From: Streptomyces sp. UNOB3_S3
GTDB taxonomy: Bacteria; Actinomycetota; Actinomycetes; Streptomycetales; Streptomycetaceae
Assembly (NCBI RefSeq): GCF_020740895.1
Contig: NZ_JAILXP010000017.1
Location: forward strand, 1 to 39,159
DNA: 39,159 nt
Reading direction: 5' to 3'
Part shown: piece by piece, positions 1-8,062 of the stretch
How positions within the stretch are numbered: the stretch's first letter is position 1
Layout of the letters: every line of letters starts with the position of its first letter
Notes under the pieces: generated by a model
Database searches by the model: none
Seen by the model: the letters and a program-made list of their open reading frames with translations, nothing else
Told to the model about the DNA's origin: nothing
Program-made: the position numbers and the translations under genes

Positions 1-90
1 GCGGGGGCCGGGGTGCCGCAGGGGTCACCTGCGCGGGGCACCGGGCCGCGTCCGCCGTCGCTCGATGGAGCGGGACGTTCGGCTCCCTCC

Positions 91-120
91 ACGCTAGGTC
101 AGGGCCCGGCGTGGTGTCTC
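91..120 (-). promoter_or_regulatory. possible leftward promoter near window edge
   Basis: Read on the minus strand, GAGACA (120-115), an 18-nt spacer and TAGCGT (96-91) resemble a Streptomyces vegetative promoter. It would drive a gene beyond the left edge. Inverted arms CCACGC/GCGTGG bracket the spacer. The rest of 1-234 holds the pruA terminator and no gene I can support. Inferred from short motifs only. Confidence 0.25.
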
Positions 121-176
121 CACTATTACTCGGACTTCCTACTATCTGAGACAGCGACACCGCCCGCGACACGACA

Positions 177-212
177 CCGCCCCCGCCCGGCTGGGGGGCC
201 GGACGGGGGCGG
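177..212 (-). terminator. hairpin terminator after pruA
   Basis: Two 15-nt arms (177-191 and 198-212) pair with one G-T wobble around a 6-nt loop, 22 nt past the stop of the P5C dehydrogenase gene. There is no U-tract, which is common for Streptomyces terminators. It most likely ends the proline-catabolism transcript. Confidence 0.6.
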
Positions 213-234
213 AGCTTGCGGCGAGGGCCGTGGA

Positions 235-1866
235 TCAGCCCATGTGCGGGTAGCGGTAGTCGGTCGGCGGGACCAGGGTCTCCTTGATCGACCGGGTCGA
301 CACCCAGCGCTGGAGGTTGCTCGCGGCACCGGCCTTGTCGTTGGTGCCGGAGGCGCGGCCGCCGCCGAAGGGCTGCTGGCCGACGACGGCGCCCGTCGAC
401 TTGTCGTTGATGTAGAAGTTGCCCGCGGCGAAGCGGAGCTTCGCCATCGCGTCGGCGGCCGCGGCGCGGTCACCGGCGATGATCGAGCCGGTCAGGGCGT
501 AGGCCGAGACGGACTCCATCTGGGCGAGCATCGCGTCGAAGTCGGCGTCCTCGTAGACGTGGACGGCGAGGATCGGGCCGAAGTACTCGGTCGTGAAGAC
601 CTCGTTCTCCGGGTCCGTGCACTCGATGACGGTCGGGCGGACGAAGTAGCCCACCGAGTCGTCGTACGTGCCGCCCGCGACGATGGTGCAGGTCGGGTCC
701 TCCTGGGCGCGGTCGATGGCGGCCTTGTTCTTGGCGAAGGCACGCTCGTCGATGACGGCGCCGATGAAGTGCGACAGGTCGGTGACGTCACCCATGGTGA
801 TGCCGTCGACCTCGGCCGCGAACTCCTCCTTGAAGCCGTCCTCCCAGATGGAGCGCGGGACGTAGGCACGGGAGGAGGCGGAGCACTTCTGGCCCTGGAA
901 CTCGAAGGAGCCGCGGGTCAGCGCGGTCTTCAGGATCGCGCGGTCGGCGCTCGGGTGGGCGACGACGAAGTCCTTGCCGCCGGTCTCGCCGACCAGGCGC
1001 GGGTAGGAGCGGTACTTCTCGATGTTGTTGCCGACCGTCTTCCAGAGGTACTGGAAGGTCTTGGTCGAGCCGGTGAAGTGGATGCCCGCGAGCTCGGGGT
1101 GGTTCAGGGCCACCTCGGAGACGGCGATGCCGTCGCCGGTCACCAGGTTGATGACGCCCTTGGGCAGGCCGGCCTCCTCCAGCAGCTGCATCAGCAGCAC
1201 GGCGGAGTGGGTCTGCGTGGGGGACGGCTTCCAGACGACCACGTTGCCCATGAGGGCCGGGGCGGTCGGCAGGTTGCCGGCGATCGCGGTGAAGTTGAAG
1301 GGCGTGATCGCGTAGACGAAGCCCTCCAGCGGCCGGTGGTCGCTGCGGTTCCACACGCCGGCGGAGTTGGCGACCGGCTGCTCGGCGAGGATCTGGCGCG
1401 CGAAGTGCACGTTGAAGCGCCAGAAGTCGACGAGCTCGCAGGGCGTGTCGATCTCGGCCTGCTGGGCGGTCTTGGACTGACCGAGCATGGTGGAGGCGGC
1501 CAGCGTCTCGCGCCAGGGGCCGGCCAGCAGCTCGGCGGCGCGCAGGATGATCGCGGCGCGGTCGTCGAAGGACATCGCGCGCCACGCCGGGGCGGCGGCC
1601 AGGGCCGCGTCGATCGCGTCCTGGGCGTCCTGCGTGGTGGCGTTGTTGAAGGTGCCGAGGACGGCGGCGTGGTTGTGCGGCTGGACGACCTTGAAGGCCT
1701 CGCCGCCGCCCATCCGCTTCTCACCGTTGATCGTCATCGGCAGATCGAGGGGGTTGGCCGCCAGCTCCTTGAGCTTGGCCTCCAGCCGGGCGCGCTCGGG
1801 GGAACCGGGGGCGTAGGTGTGCACCGGCTCGTTGACCGGCGCGGGGACCTGGGTGACAGCGTCCAT
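235..1866 (-). CDS. pruA: L-glutamate gamma-semialdehyde (P5C) dehydrogenase
   Basis: The enzyme oxidises glutamate semialdehyde, formed from P5C, to glutamate using NAD+; this is the second step of proline catabolism, in the cytosol. The 543-residue length matches the stand-alone P5CDH family. The aldehyde dehydrogenase core is visible: Glu294 in LVGETGGKDF, catalytic Cys328 in FQGQKCSA, and NAD-binding segments around TPFNFTAIAGNLP (188-200) and FTGSTKTF (264-271). The ATG start has AAGGAG 10 nt upstream. It lies 45 nt after the proline dehydrogenase gene on the same strand, so the two are almost certainly one transcript. The two activities are separate proteins here, not a fused PutA. A strong hairpin follows the stop. 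Confidence 0.95.
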   Translation of the reverse strand: MDAVTQVPAPVNEPVHTYAPGSPERARLEAKLKELAANPLDLPMTINGEKRMGGGEAFKVVQPHNHAAVLGTFNNATTQDAQDAIDAALAAAPAWRAMSFDDRAAIILRAAELLAGPWRETLAASTMLGQSKTAQQAEIDTPCELVDFWRFNVHFARQILAEQPVANSAGVWNRSDHRPLEGFVYAITPFNFTAIAGNLPTAPALMGNVVVWKPSPTQTHSAVLLMQLLEEAGLPKGVINLVTGDGIAVSEVALNHPELAGIHFTGSTKTFQYLWKTVGNNIEKYRSYPRLVGETGGKDFVVAHPSADRAILKTALTRGSFEFQGQKCSASSRAYVPRSIWEDGFKEEFAAEVDGITMGDVTDLSHFIGAVIDERAFAKNKAAIDRAQEDPTCTIVAGGTYDDSVGYFVRPTVIECTDPENEVFTTEYFGPILAVHVYEDADFDAMLAQMESVSAYALTGSIIAGDRAAAADAMAKLRFAAGNFYINDKSTGAVVGQQPFGGGRASGTNDKAGAASNLQRWVSTRSIKETLVPPTDYRYPHMG

Positions 1867-1911
1867 GATTCCGTTTCTCCTTCGGGGCGTGACGGGGGTG
1901 TCGGGTGGGGC

Positions 1912-2838
1912 TCAGCCCTTGGTGAGGATCGAGCGCGCGAAGAACAGCAGGTTGGCCGGCTTCTCGGCGAGGCGGCGCATGAAGTAGCCGTACCAGTCGG
2001 TGCCGTACGCGGTGTAGACGCGCATGCGGTGGCCCTCGGCCGCCAGCCGGATGTGCTCATCACTGCGGATGCCGTAGAGCATCTGGAATTCGTACTCGTC
2101 CGGATTGCGACCTGCCTGCCCGGCCAGCTCCTGCGTGATGGCGATCAGACGGGGGTCGTGCGAACCGATCATCGGGTAGCCCGAGCCCGCCATGAGGATC
2201 TTGACGATCCGCACGAACGCCTTGTCGATCTCGGCCTTGTCCTGGTACGCGACGGAGGCGGGCTCCTTGTACGCACCCTTCACGATACGCACCCGGCTGC
2301 CGGCCGCGGCGAGCCGGCGGGCGTCGTCCTCGGTGCGGAAGAGGTAGGCCTGGATGACGCAGCCGGTCTTCGGGAAGTCCTTCCGCAGCTCCTCGTGGAT
2401 GGCGAACATCGAGTCGAGGGTCGTGTGGTCCTCGGCGTCCAGCGTGACCGTGGTGCCGATGGCGTCGGCGGCCTCGACGACCGGGCGGACATTGGCGAGG
2501 GCCAGCTCGTGACCGTTCTCCAGGGCCTGGCCGAACATGGACAGCTTGACCGACATCTCGGCCTTCTCGCCGAGGCCGAGCTCCTTGAGCCGGTCGATCA
2601 GCTCCAGATAGGCGTCACGCGCCGCGTACGACTGCTCGACCGTGGTGATGTCCTCGCCCACCACATCGAGGGTGACCTCGAGGCCCTTCGCCGCGGCGTC
2701 CTCCACGATCGGGATGACCTGGCCGACGGTCTCGCCGGCGATGAAGCGGTCGACGACCTGCTTGGTGCCCGGGGCGGCCGAGACGAAACGGCGCATCTTG
2801 TCGCTGCGGGACGCGGCGAGGATCACGGGACCCAGCAT
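1912..2838 (-). CDS. proline dehydrogenase (monofunctional, FAD)
   Basis: It oxidises L-proline to P5C with FAD, passing electrons to the respiratory chain; step one of proline catabolism. The 308-residue product shows family motifs in order: LDAEDHTTLDSM, CVIQAYLFR, RIVKGAYKEP, FQMLYGIRSDEH and the C-terminal YFMRRLAEKPANLL, which carries the substrate-binding arginines. The frame stays open upstream to 3063, but ATG at 2838 (MLGPVILAASRSD) is chosen because GGAGG sits 5 nt before it and the family begins here. An in-frame ATG at 2883 lacks such a site. It is first gene of a two-gene operon with pruA and is divergent from a PucR-type regulator. Confidence 0.93.
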   Translation of the reverse strand: MLGPVILAASRSDKMRRFVSAAPGTKQVVDRFIAGETVGQVIPIVEDAAAKGLEVTLDVVGEDITTVEQSYAARDAYLELIDRLKELGLGEKAEMSVKLSMFGQALENGHELALANVRPVVEAADAIGTTVTLDAEDHTTLDSMFAIHEELRKDFPKTGCVIQAYLFRTEDDARRLAAAGSRVRIVKGAYKEPASVAYQDKAEIDKAFVRIVKILMAGSGYPMIGSHDPRLIAITQELAGQAGRNPDEYEFQMLYGIRSDEHIRLAAEGHRMRVYTAYGTDWYGYFMRRLAEKPANLLFFARSILTKG

Positions 2839-2899
2839 GGGCACCTCCACGATGAAGGCCGTCCCCACCTGGGGAGACGGCATAAGTGACTCATCGTGA

Positions 2900-2929
2900 A
2901 ACGTAGAGTTCACGCCATCTCGCTGCCAT
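2900..2929 (-). promoter_or_regulatory. candidate promoter of proline operon
   Basis: On the minus strand ATGGCA (2929-2924), 18 nt and TACGTT (2905-2900) form a plausible vegetative promoter about 60 nt before the proline dehydrogenase start. It lies in the divergent gap shared with the PucR regulator, where an operator is expected. The motif match is moderate. Confidence 0.3.
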
Positions 2930-3017
2930 CGACACCTGTCACGCATTCGTGGCCGGGATCTCAGACAGATGTATGACAATGATGACGGACGAATACCCGA
3001 AAGGAGCGGGCCGCGGC

Positions 3018-4265
3018 ATGCGTGGCGAGTACCAGCACCTCGTGGACGAGATCTCGGCGGCACTCGGCGTGCCCGCGACCCTGGAGGACCGCGACTTCGG
3101 CCTGATCGCCTTCGGCGCCCACGGCGACGACGACGCCGACCTGATGATGGACCCGGTGCGCACCCGCTCGATCCTCCAGCGCCGCTCCACGGCGGCGGTA
3201 CGGGCCTGGTTCGAGGCGTTCGGCATCGCCCGGGCGCAGGCCCCGCTGCGCATCCCGCCGGACCCGGCGGCGGGGGTGTTCACCGGCCGCATCTGCCTTC
3301 CGGTGCGCCACGGCGGGGTGGTGCACGGCTATGTCTGGCTGCTGGACGACGAGCATCTGGCGGGGCTGGACCTCGGCGTCCCGTTCGCCGACCCCCGGCT
3401 CGCCCAGGCGGTGGAGACGACCAACCGGATCGGCGCCCTGCTGGCGGCGGAGGCCCGGGCGGGCGCGGAGCTGGGCGAACTGCTGCGGGATCTGCTGACC
3501 GCCCGGCCGGCCGCGGTGGAGACGGCCCGCGGCGCGCTGCGGGAAGCCCTGGGCCCGGCGGCGGACGGACCGCTGGCGCTGGTCGCGGTCGCCCCCTGGC
3601 AGACGGGTGACGGCGAAGTGGGCCCGGAGGGGTCGGGCTCGGCGCTCGCGGCGCAGTCCGGGGTGGCCGCGATGTGCGCGGTGCCGGGCTCGCTCCCCGA
3701 CGGCTCGGCGGCCCTCGCGGCCCTGATCCGGCTGCGGGCCACCTCCTCGCCGGCCCCGGCCCGGGCCGCCGCCGACCGGCTGCTGCGCTCGCCGCGCGCG
3801 GGGCGGCCCGCGCCGGACGGCGCGCCCGCCGGCACCCCGCACGGGCTCGCGGCGGCCGGCCTGGGCACGCCCCGGCGGGGGCTGGCGGAGCTGCCGGAAG
3901 CCTGGTCGGAGGCGCTGTCCGCGGCGCGCGCGGCCGCGGCGGAGCGGCGGCTGGGCCCGGTGGCGGAGTGGTCCGGCATCGGCCCCTACCGGGTGCTGAC
4001 GGGGCTCGCCCCGGAGCGCGCGGCGGACCCGGCGGCGCTGCCGCTGCTGGAGCGCGCGCACACCGAGCTGGCCCGCACCGCCGAGGTGTACCTCGACTGC
4101 GCGGGCCAGGCGGGGCGCGCGGCGGCGGCCCTGGGCATCCACCGGCAGACGCTCTACTACCGGCTGGGCCGGGTGGAGCAGCTGACGGGCCTCGACCTGG
4201 ACGACGGCGAGGACCGGCTGCTGCTCCACATGACGCTCAAGGCGTCCCGGCTGCGGCGCGTCTAG
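3018..4265 (+). CDS. PucR-family transcriptional regulator
   Basis: A 415-residue regulator. The C-terminus carries the PucR-type helix-turn-helix (RAAAALGIHRQTLYYRLGRVE, roughly 372-392, then a GLDLDDGEDRLLL tail). The N-terminal half looks like a ligand-sensing region: a GAF-like segment from about 5 to 145, then a variable Ala/Gly/Pro-rich stretch. ATG at 3018 follows GGAG at 3003-3006 (11-nt spacing); in-frame ATGs further upstream have no ribosome-binding site. It is divergent from the proline dehydrogenase-P5CDH operon. PucR proteins of this kind next to proline genes usually act as proline-responsive activators, so that role is inferred. Its stop overlaps the convergent ferredoxin stop by 4 nt. 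Confidence 0.88.
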   Translation: MRGEYQHLVDEISAALGVPATLEDRDFGLIAFGAHGDDDADLMMDPVRTRSILQRRSTAAVRAWFEAFGIARAQAPLRIPPDPAAGVFTGRICLPVRHGGVVHGYVWLLDDEHLAGLDLGVPFADPRLAQAVETTNRIGALLAAEARAGAELGELLRDLLTARPAAVETARGALREALGPAADGPLALVAVAPWQTGDGEVGPEGSGSALAAQSGVAAMCAVPGSLPDGSAALAALIRLRATSSPAPARAAADRLLRSPRAGRPAPDGAPAGTPHGLAAAGLGTPRRGLAELPEAWSEALSAARAAAAERRLGPVAEWSGIGPYRVLTGLAPERAADPAALPLLERAHTELARTAEVYLDCAGQAGRAAAALGIHRQTLYYRLGRVEQLTGLDLDDGEDRLLLHMTLKASRLRRV

Positions 4266-4453
4266 TCCCCGGTCGTGATGGCCTGCACCGGACAGCCGCG
4301 GGCCGCCTCCTTGACGAGCGGGTCGCCCCCGCCGTCCTCCCTACCGGGCCGGACGAGGCCGAAGCCGTCGTCGTCCTGGTCGAAGACACTGGGCGCGGTC
4401 AGGGCGCACATGCCCGAGCCGATGCAGACGCCCGAATCGATGCTGACACGCAT
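4262..4453 (-). CDS. 3Fe-4S ferredoxin, P450 redox partner
   Basis: A 63-residue ferredoxin of the short Streptomyces type that feeds electrons to cytochromes P450. Cluster ligands are visible: Cys9 and Cys15 in CIGSGMC, where Gly replaces the middle cysteine of a 4Fe-4S motif, and Cys54 in ARGCPVQAI. That pattern predicts a 3Fe-4S cluster. ATG at 4453 has GGAG 8 nt upstream. It begins 43 nt after the P450 stop on the same strand, so the pair is very likely co-transcribed and co-functional. No ferredoxin reductase gene is present here; a general cellular reductase would be needed. Confidence 0.9.
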   Translation of the reverse strand: MRVSIDSGVCIGSGMCALTAPSVFDQDDDGFGLVRPGREDGGGDPLVKEAARGCPVQAITTGD

Positions 4454-4496
4454 GGCGGTGCTCCGTTCTTCGCTGGGGTGCCGACAGTAGGGCCGG

Positions 4497-5702
4497 TCAC
4501 CAGGTGACCGGAAGGGCGTAGAGCCCCTGGAGGGTGCCCGCGGGCTTCACGGGCACCTCGTCGGGAGCAACGGCCAGCCGCAGGGTCGGGATACGGGCGA
4601 AGAGGGTACTGAGGGCGATCTCCAGCTCGGCGCGGGCCAGGTTCTGCCCCAGGCACTGGTGGACGCCGAACCCGAAGGAGACGTGGTGGCGGGCCGAGCG
4701 CCGGATGTCGAGGGCGTCGGGGTCCGCGTAGACGGCGGCGTCGCGGTTGACGACCGAGGCGGGGAAGACGACGCCGTCGCCGGCGCGGATGGTCACGCCG
4801 TGGAACTCGATGTCCTCCCGGGCGACGCGCACGATCCCGTCGGCGATGGCCAGCAGGCGCAGCAGCTCCTCGACGGCGCCGGGCAGCAGGCCGGGGTCGG
4901 CGCGCAGCGCGGCGAGCTGCTCCGGGTGTTCGAGCAGGGTGAAGGTGCCGAGGGAGATCATGTTGGACGTGGTCTCGTGCCCGGCGACGAGCAGGAACAG
5001 GGCCATCATGACGAGTTCCTCGCGGTCCAGCCGGCCCTCGGCGAGGGGCGTGGCGACGAGCTCGTCGAGCAGACCCCCGGGACCGCCGGCGCCCCTCTCC
5101 TTCTCCTCTATGAGGCCGCGGAAGTACCCCGTGAGCTTGTCCCGGGCGGCCACCGCCTCGTCCGCCCCCTGCGCGCCGATCAGTTCGCGGGAGACGGTCT
5201 CGAAGAAGCCGTGGTCGGCGTAGGGCACGCCGAGCAGGTAGCAGATGGCCATCGACGGCACGGGCAGGGCGTACGCGGAGACGAGCTCGGCGCCCGGCCC
5301 CGCGGCGAGCATCGCGTCCAGCAGGCCGTCCACGGTCCGCTGGATCCAGGGGCGCATCGCGGCGATGCGCTTGAGGCCGAACGCGGGGATCAGCATGCGG
5401 CGCTGCTGGGCGTGGCGCGGGTCGTCCACACCGAGGAGCGGGAGCTCGAACTCCCCCTGGCGCTCGGCGCGCGGTACGACGACCGGGAAGGCAGGATTCC
5501 TCCGGTCGGCGGAGATCCGGGCGTCGGCCAGCAGGGCCCTGGCCTCGGCATGGCCGGTGACGGCCCACACCTCACGGCCGCCGTAGAGCCTCACCCGGGC
5601 CAGGGGGCCGTGGGCCGCCAGCTCCGGGTAGGCGGCCGGCGGGTGGTACGGACAGGTGCGGCTCTGCGGGAAGGGGGTGGCGGCGGAATCGGTCACGTTC
5701 AT
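4497..5702 (-). CDS. cytochrome P450, CYP105-like
   Basis: A 401-residue soluble bacterial P450. Signatures: I-helix oxygen-activation motif AGHETT (240-245), K-helix ExxR (Glu279, Arg282), and heme loop FGFGVHQCLGQNLARAELE with thiolate Cys350. The heme loop and the DPRHAQQRRMLIPAF segment (94-108) resemble CYP105 enzymes, which hydroxylate xenobiotics and polyketides; the family is inferred and the substrate unknown. ATG at 5702 has GGGAGG 5 nt upstream. A 3Fe-4S ferredoxin follows directly. A TetR gene lies upstream on the same strand and an MFS exporter is divergent from that, suggesting an inducible detoxification or tailoring unit. Confidence 0.92.
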   Translation of the reverse strand: MNVTDSAATPFPQSRTCPYHPPAAYPELAAHGPLARVRLYGGREVWAVTGHAEARALLADARISADRRNPAFPVVVPRAERQGEFELPLLGVDDPRHAQQRRMLIPAFGLKRIAAMRPWIQRTVDGLLDAMLAAGPGAELVSAYALPVPSMAICYLLGVPYADHGFFETVSRELIGAQGADEAVAARDKLTGYFRGLIEEKERGAGGPGGLLDELVATPLAEGRLDREELVMMALFLLVAGHETTSNMISLGTFTLLEHPEQLAALRADPGLLPGAVEELLRLLAIADGIVRVAREDIEFHGVTIRAGDGVVFPASVVNRDAAVYADPDALDIRRSARHHVSFGFGVHQCLGQNLARAELEIALSTLFARIPTLRLAVAPDEVPVKPAGTLQGLYALPVTW

Positions 5703-5746
5703 GGGCGACCTCCCGGGCGGGAAGAGTGACTAGTATCCTCGGGCAA

Positions 5747-5781
5747 CCAGTACAGCGAATACCTTCGGTTACGTCCAGTAC
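5747..5781. promoter_or_regulatory. paired CCAGTAC sites upstream of P450
   Basis: The heptamer CCAGTAC occurs at 5747-5753 and again at 5775-5781, 28 bp apart, in the 106-nt gap between the TetR stop and the P450 start. The first copy lies close to a possible minus-strand -10 (GATACT/TACTAG around 5730). Direct repeats here could bind a regulator of the P450-ferredoxin operon. Function is inferred. Confidence 0.3.
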
Positions 5782-5808
5782 GACCCGTCAACGCGCCCCC
5801 GCGCGACG

Positions 5809-6399
5809 TTATTTCGGCGCCAGCACCGTGCCCGCGACCACGCGGCCCATGCCCTCGACGACGTCCCGGCCCGACGGCACCTGCCGGGGGTCGATCAGCC
5901 ACAGCACCCACAGCCCGGTGAAGAGGGAGTAGTACACGTGGCCGCTGGTCCGCGTGGCCTCCTCGGGGACCTCCGTGTCGTCGACGCCCTCGAACACCGC
6001 GACCAGCCCCTCGCGCCCGTACGGCAGCATCTCGGCGAACCGCTTCTTGAGTTCGGGGTGATTGCCCAGCTGGCCCATCACCTCCAGCTGCGCCGACCAG
6101 AACCGCCGGTCCTCCGGGAAGTTGGCGACGATGCCGTCGATGACGGCGGCGAGCCGCTCCTCTCGCGAGGCCGCTGCCCCCACGGCGCCCGCCAGCGTGT
6201 CGGTGATCCTCTCCCCCCAGTCCTCGGTGAGCTTCAGGAAGCCCTCCATCATCAGCGCGTCCTTGGACCCGTAGTGATAGCCGATCGAGGCGAGGTTGGC
6301 ACCGGAGGCCGCCACGATGTCGCGCGCGGTCGTGCGCACCCAGCCCTTCTCCAGCAGGCAGCGCTTGGCACCTTCGAGCAGATCTTCGCGATGTCCCAT
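5809..6399 (-). CDS. TetR-family transcriptional repressor
   Basis: A 196-residue one-component repressor. The N-terminal helix-turn-helix is clear (GWVRTTARDIVAASGANLAS, about 19-38, then IGYHYGSKDALM). The C-terminal domain is the variable ligand-binding type, with aromatic stretches such as HVYYSLFTGLWVLWLID. It is divergent from an MFS exporter, the usual arrangement for a repressor that controls the pump and itself. The start has no ribosome-binding site; TAGGGT ends 6 nt before the ATG, suggesting a leaderless transcript. The downstream P450-ferredoxin pair on the same strand may be part of its regulon. Confidence 0.9.
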   Translation of the reverse strand: MGHREDLLEGAKRCLLEKGWVRTTARDIVAASGANLASIGYHYGSKDALMMEGFLKLTEDWGERITDTLAGAVGAAASREERLAAVIDGIVANFPEDRRFWSAQLEVMGQLGNHPELKKRFAEMLPYGREGLVAVFEGVDDTEVPEEATRTSGHVYYSLFTGLWVLWLIDPRQVPSGRDVVEGMGRVVAGTVLAPK

Positions 6400-6405
6400 G
6401 CGGAA

Positions 6406-6411
6406 ACCCTA
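6406..6411 (-). promoter_or_regulatory. -10 box of leaderless tetR promoter
   Basis: Minus-strand TAGGGT (6411-6406) matches the Streptomyces TAGnnT -10 form and is followed by six bases, then the ATG. Transcription would begin at or next to the start codon. No clear -35 is present; the GGGACG/TGGGAC region at about 6430 is weak and abuts the palindrome at 6435-6446. Confidence 0.4.
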
Positions 6412-6434
6412 ACCCGATGCCATACACCCGTCCC

Positions 6435-6477
6435 AGACGGTCGTCTTAAACAAGCGTCATAGACAAGCGTTTAAGAC
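6435..6477. promoter_or_regulatory. TetR operator region
   Basis: Two nested symmetries lie in the divergent gap. AGACG-GT-CGTCT (6435-6446) is a compact palindrome typical of TetR sites beside EmrB/QacA-type pumps. GTCTTAAAC (6443-6451) and GTTTAAGAC (6469-6477) are perfect 9-nt inverted arms 17 nt apart. ACAAGCGT also occurs twice in direct orientation (6450-6457, 6464-6471). The right arm sits inside the exporter promoter spacer, so binding would block it. The symmetry is seen directly; the binding partner is inferred. Confidence 0.6.
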
Positions 6478-6488
6478 ACCCGTATAGT
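6460..6488 (+). promoter_or_regulatory. leaderless promoter of MFS exporter
   Basis: TAGACA (6460-6465), a 17-nt spacer and TATAGT (6483-6488) are close to consensus, and the ATG lies seven bases after the -10. There is no Shine-Dalgarno, so the mRNA probably starts at the AUG. Operator arms overlap the -35 and spacer. Confidence 0.6.
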
Positions 6489-6495
6489 TCCCGGC

Positions 6496-8049
6496 ATGAC
6501 GAACCCCAGCACCCGTGCCGGGCGCAAGGAATGGACGGCCTTCGCGGTCCTCCTCCTGCCCCTCCTCCTGGTCTCGATGGACGTCTCCGTCCTCTTCTTC
6601 GCCGTGCCGGCCATCACCAGGGACCTGGCCGCGACCAGCACCCAGCAGTTGTGGATCTTCGACAGCTATGCCTTCGCCCTGGCCGGGCTGCTGATCACGA
6701 TGGGATCGCTCGGCGACCGGATCGGCCGCCGCAAGCTCCTGCTGCTGGGCGCCACCGCCTTCGGCGCCGCCTCGGTCGCGGCGGCCTACGCGCAGAACGC
6801 CGAGATGCTCATCGCGGCACGCTTCGTCCTGGGCATAGGCGGCGCGACGCTGATGCCCAGCACGATGGGGCTGGTGCGCAACATGTTCCAGGACGAAGCA
6901 CAGCGCACGAAGGCCGTCGGCATCTGGTCCGGCGCCATGGCCGGTGGCATCGCGCTCGGTTCGGTGCTCGGCGGGGTCATGCTGGAGCACTTCTGGTGGG
7001 GCTCGGTCTTCCTGATCAACGTCCCGGCGATGCTGCTCCTGCTGGTCTTCGTGCCCCTGCTGGTACCCGAGTTCAAGGACCCCCGGCCCGGCCGGTTCGA
7101 CCTGTTGAGCGTGTTCCTGTCGATGGGCGCGATCCTGCCCGTCGTCTACGGCGTCAAGCGAATGGCGGCCGACGGCTTCACCACCACGCTCCTGCTCTGC
7201 GTCCTGGCCGGCCTGGTGCTCGGCGCGGCCTTCGTCCTCCGTCAGCGCGGCACCCGTGACGCCATGATCAGCCGCGAGCTGTTCCGCCACCGCGCCTTCG
7301 GAGCGGGCATCGCGCTCAACACCCTGGCGATGTTCGGCATGATGGGCTCCACCTACTTCACCACGCAGTACCTCCAGTCGGTGCTGGGCAAGGGCCCGCT
7401 GGAGGCGGCGCTGTGGGGCACGCTCCCCTCGCTCGCCGTGGGCGCCGCCGGACCGATGGCCACCGTCGTGGCCCAGAAGACGAACAGGGCCTATGTGATA
7501 GCCGCTGGCTTCCTCATCGCGGCCGCCGGCTTCGCGGTCCTCCTGGGCTCCGGCACGGACTCACTGGTCCTCACGCTGGTGGCCTGCGCGGTCATCGCCT
7601 GCGGCATCGTCACCGTGATGGCCCTCGTCTCCGACATGGCGCTCGGCTCCGCCCCGGCGGAGAAGGCCGGTTCGGCCGCCTCCCTGGTGGAGGCCGGCCA
7701 GGAGTTCGGCGGCGCCCTGGGCATGGCCGCCTTCGGAAGCGTCGGCATGGCGGTCTACCGCCACGACGTCACCCGGGACGCCCCCGCCGGACTGCCGCAC
7801 GAGGCGCTGCGGTCGGCGCGCGAGACCCTGGTGGGAGCCGTGACGACGGCCACCGGCCTGCCCGGCCGGACGGGCGGGGCGCTGGTGGCCGCGGCCCGCG
7901 ACGCGTTCGTCCACGGGATGCACGTCGCCGCCGTCGGCGCCACGGCCGTCCTGGCCCTGGGCGCGGCCGTCGCGGTGACCGCGCTGCGGGATGGCCGCGA
8001 CAGGGCGGAGCGGCCCCACGAGGAGCCGCTGGTCACCGCCGGCCACTGA
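6496..8049 (+). CDS. MFS drug exporter, DHA2/EmrB-QacA type, 14 TM
   Basis: A 517-residue proton-driven exporter in the cytoplasmic membrane. Hydrophobicity suggests 14 transmembrane helices. Motif A is seen as GSLGDRIGRRKLLLLG (about 74-89) and motif C-like glycine packing in GGIALGSVLGGVMLEHFWWG (about 152-171); WIFDSYAFALAG and LMPSTMGL are typical of the SmvA/LfrA/QacA group. It is divergent from a TetR repressor with symmetric sites over its promoter, so it is likely induced by its own substrate. Substrates in this group are cationic dyes, quaternary ammonium compounds or natural products; none can be named from sequence. A hairpin follows the stop. Confidence 0.92.
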   Translation: MTNPSTRAGRKEWTAFAVLLLPLLLVSMDVSVLFFAVPAITRDLAATSTQQLWIFDSYAFALAGLLITMGSLGDRIGRRKLLLLGATAFGAASVAAAYAQNAEMLIAARFVLGIGGATLMPSTMGLVRNMFQDEAQRTKAVGIWSGAMAGGIALGSVLGGVMLEHFWWGSVFLINVPAMLLLLVFVPLLVPEFKDPRPGRFDLLSVFLSMGAILPVVYGVKRMAADGFTTTLLLCVLAGLVLGAAFVLRQRGTRDAMISRELFRHRAFGAGIALNTLAMFGMMGSTYFTTQYLQSVLGKGPLEAALWGTLPSLAVGAAGPMATVVAQKTNRAYVIAAGFLIAAAGFAVLLGSGTDSLVLTLVACAVIACGIVTVMALVSDMALGSAPAEKAGSAASLVEAGQEFGGALGMAAFGSVGMAVYRHDVTRDAPAGLPHEALRSARETLVGAVTTATGLPGRTGGALVAAARDAFVHGMHVAAVGATAVLALGAAVAVTALRDGRDRAERPHEEPLVTAGH

Positions 8050-8062
8050 CGGACCGGCGATC

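Noticed and set aside
13..2889. A 958-codon open frame antisense to pruA and proline dehydrogenase
   Set aside because: It mirrors the codon bias of two well-conserved genes on the other strand and has no recognisable domain.
2839..3063. A 75-residue N-terminal extension of proline dehydrogenase
   Set aside because: It crosses the divergent promoter region and the PucR start, is rich in Arg and Ser, and the ATG at 2838 has a strong ribosome-binding site.
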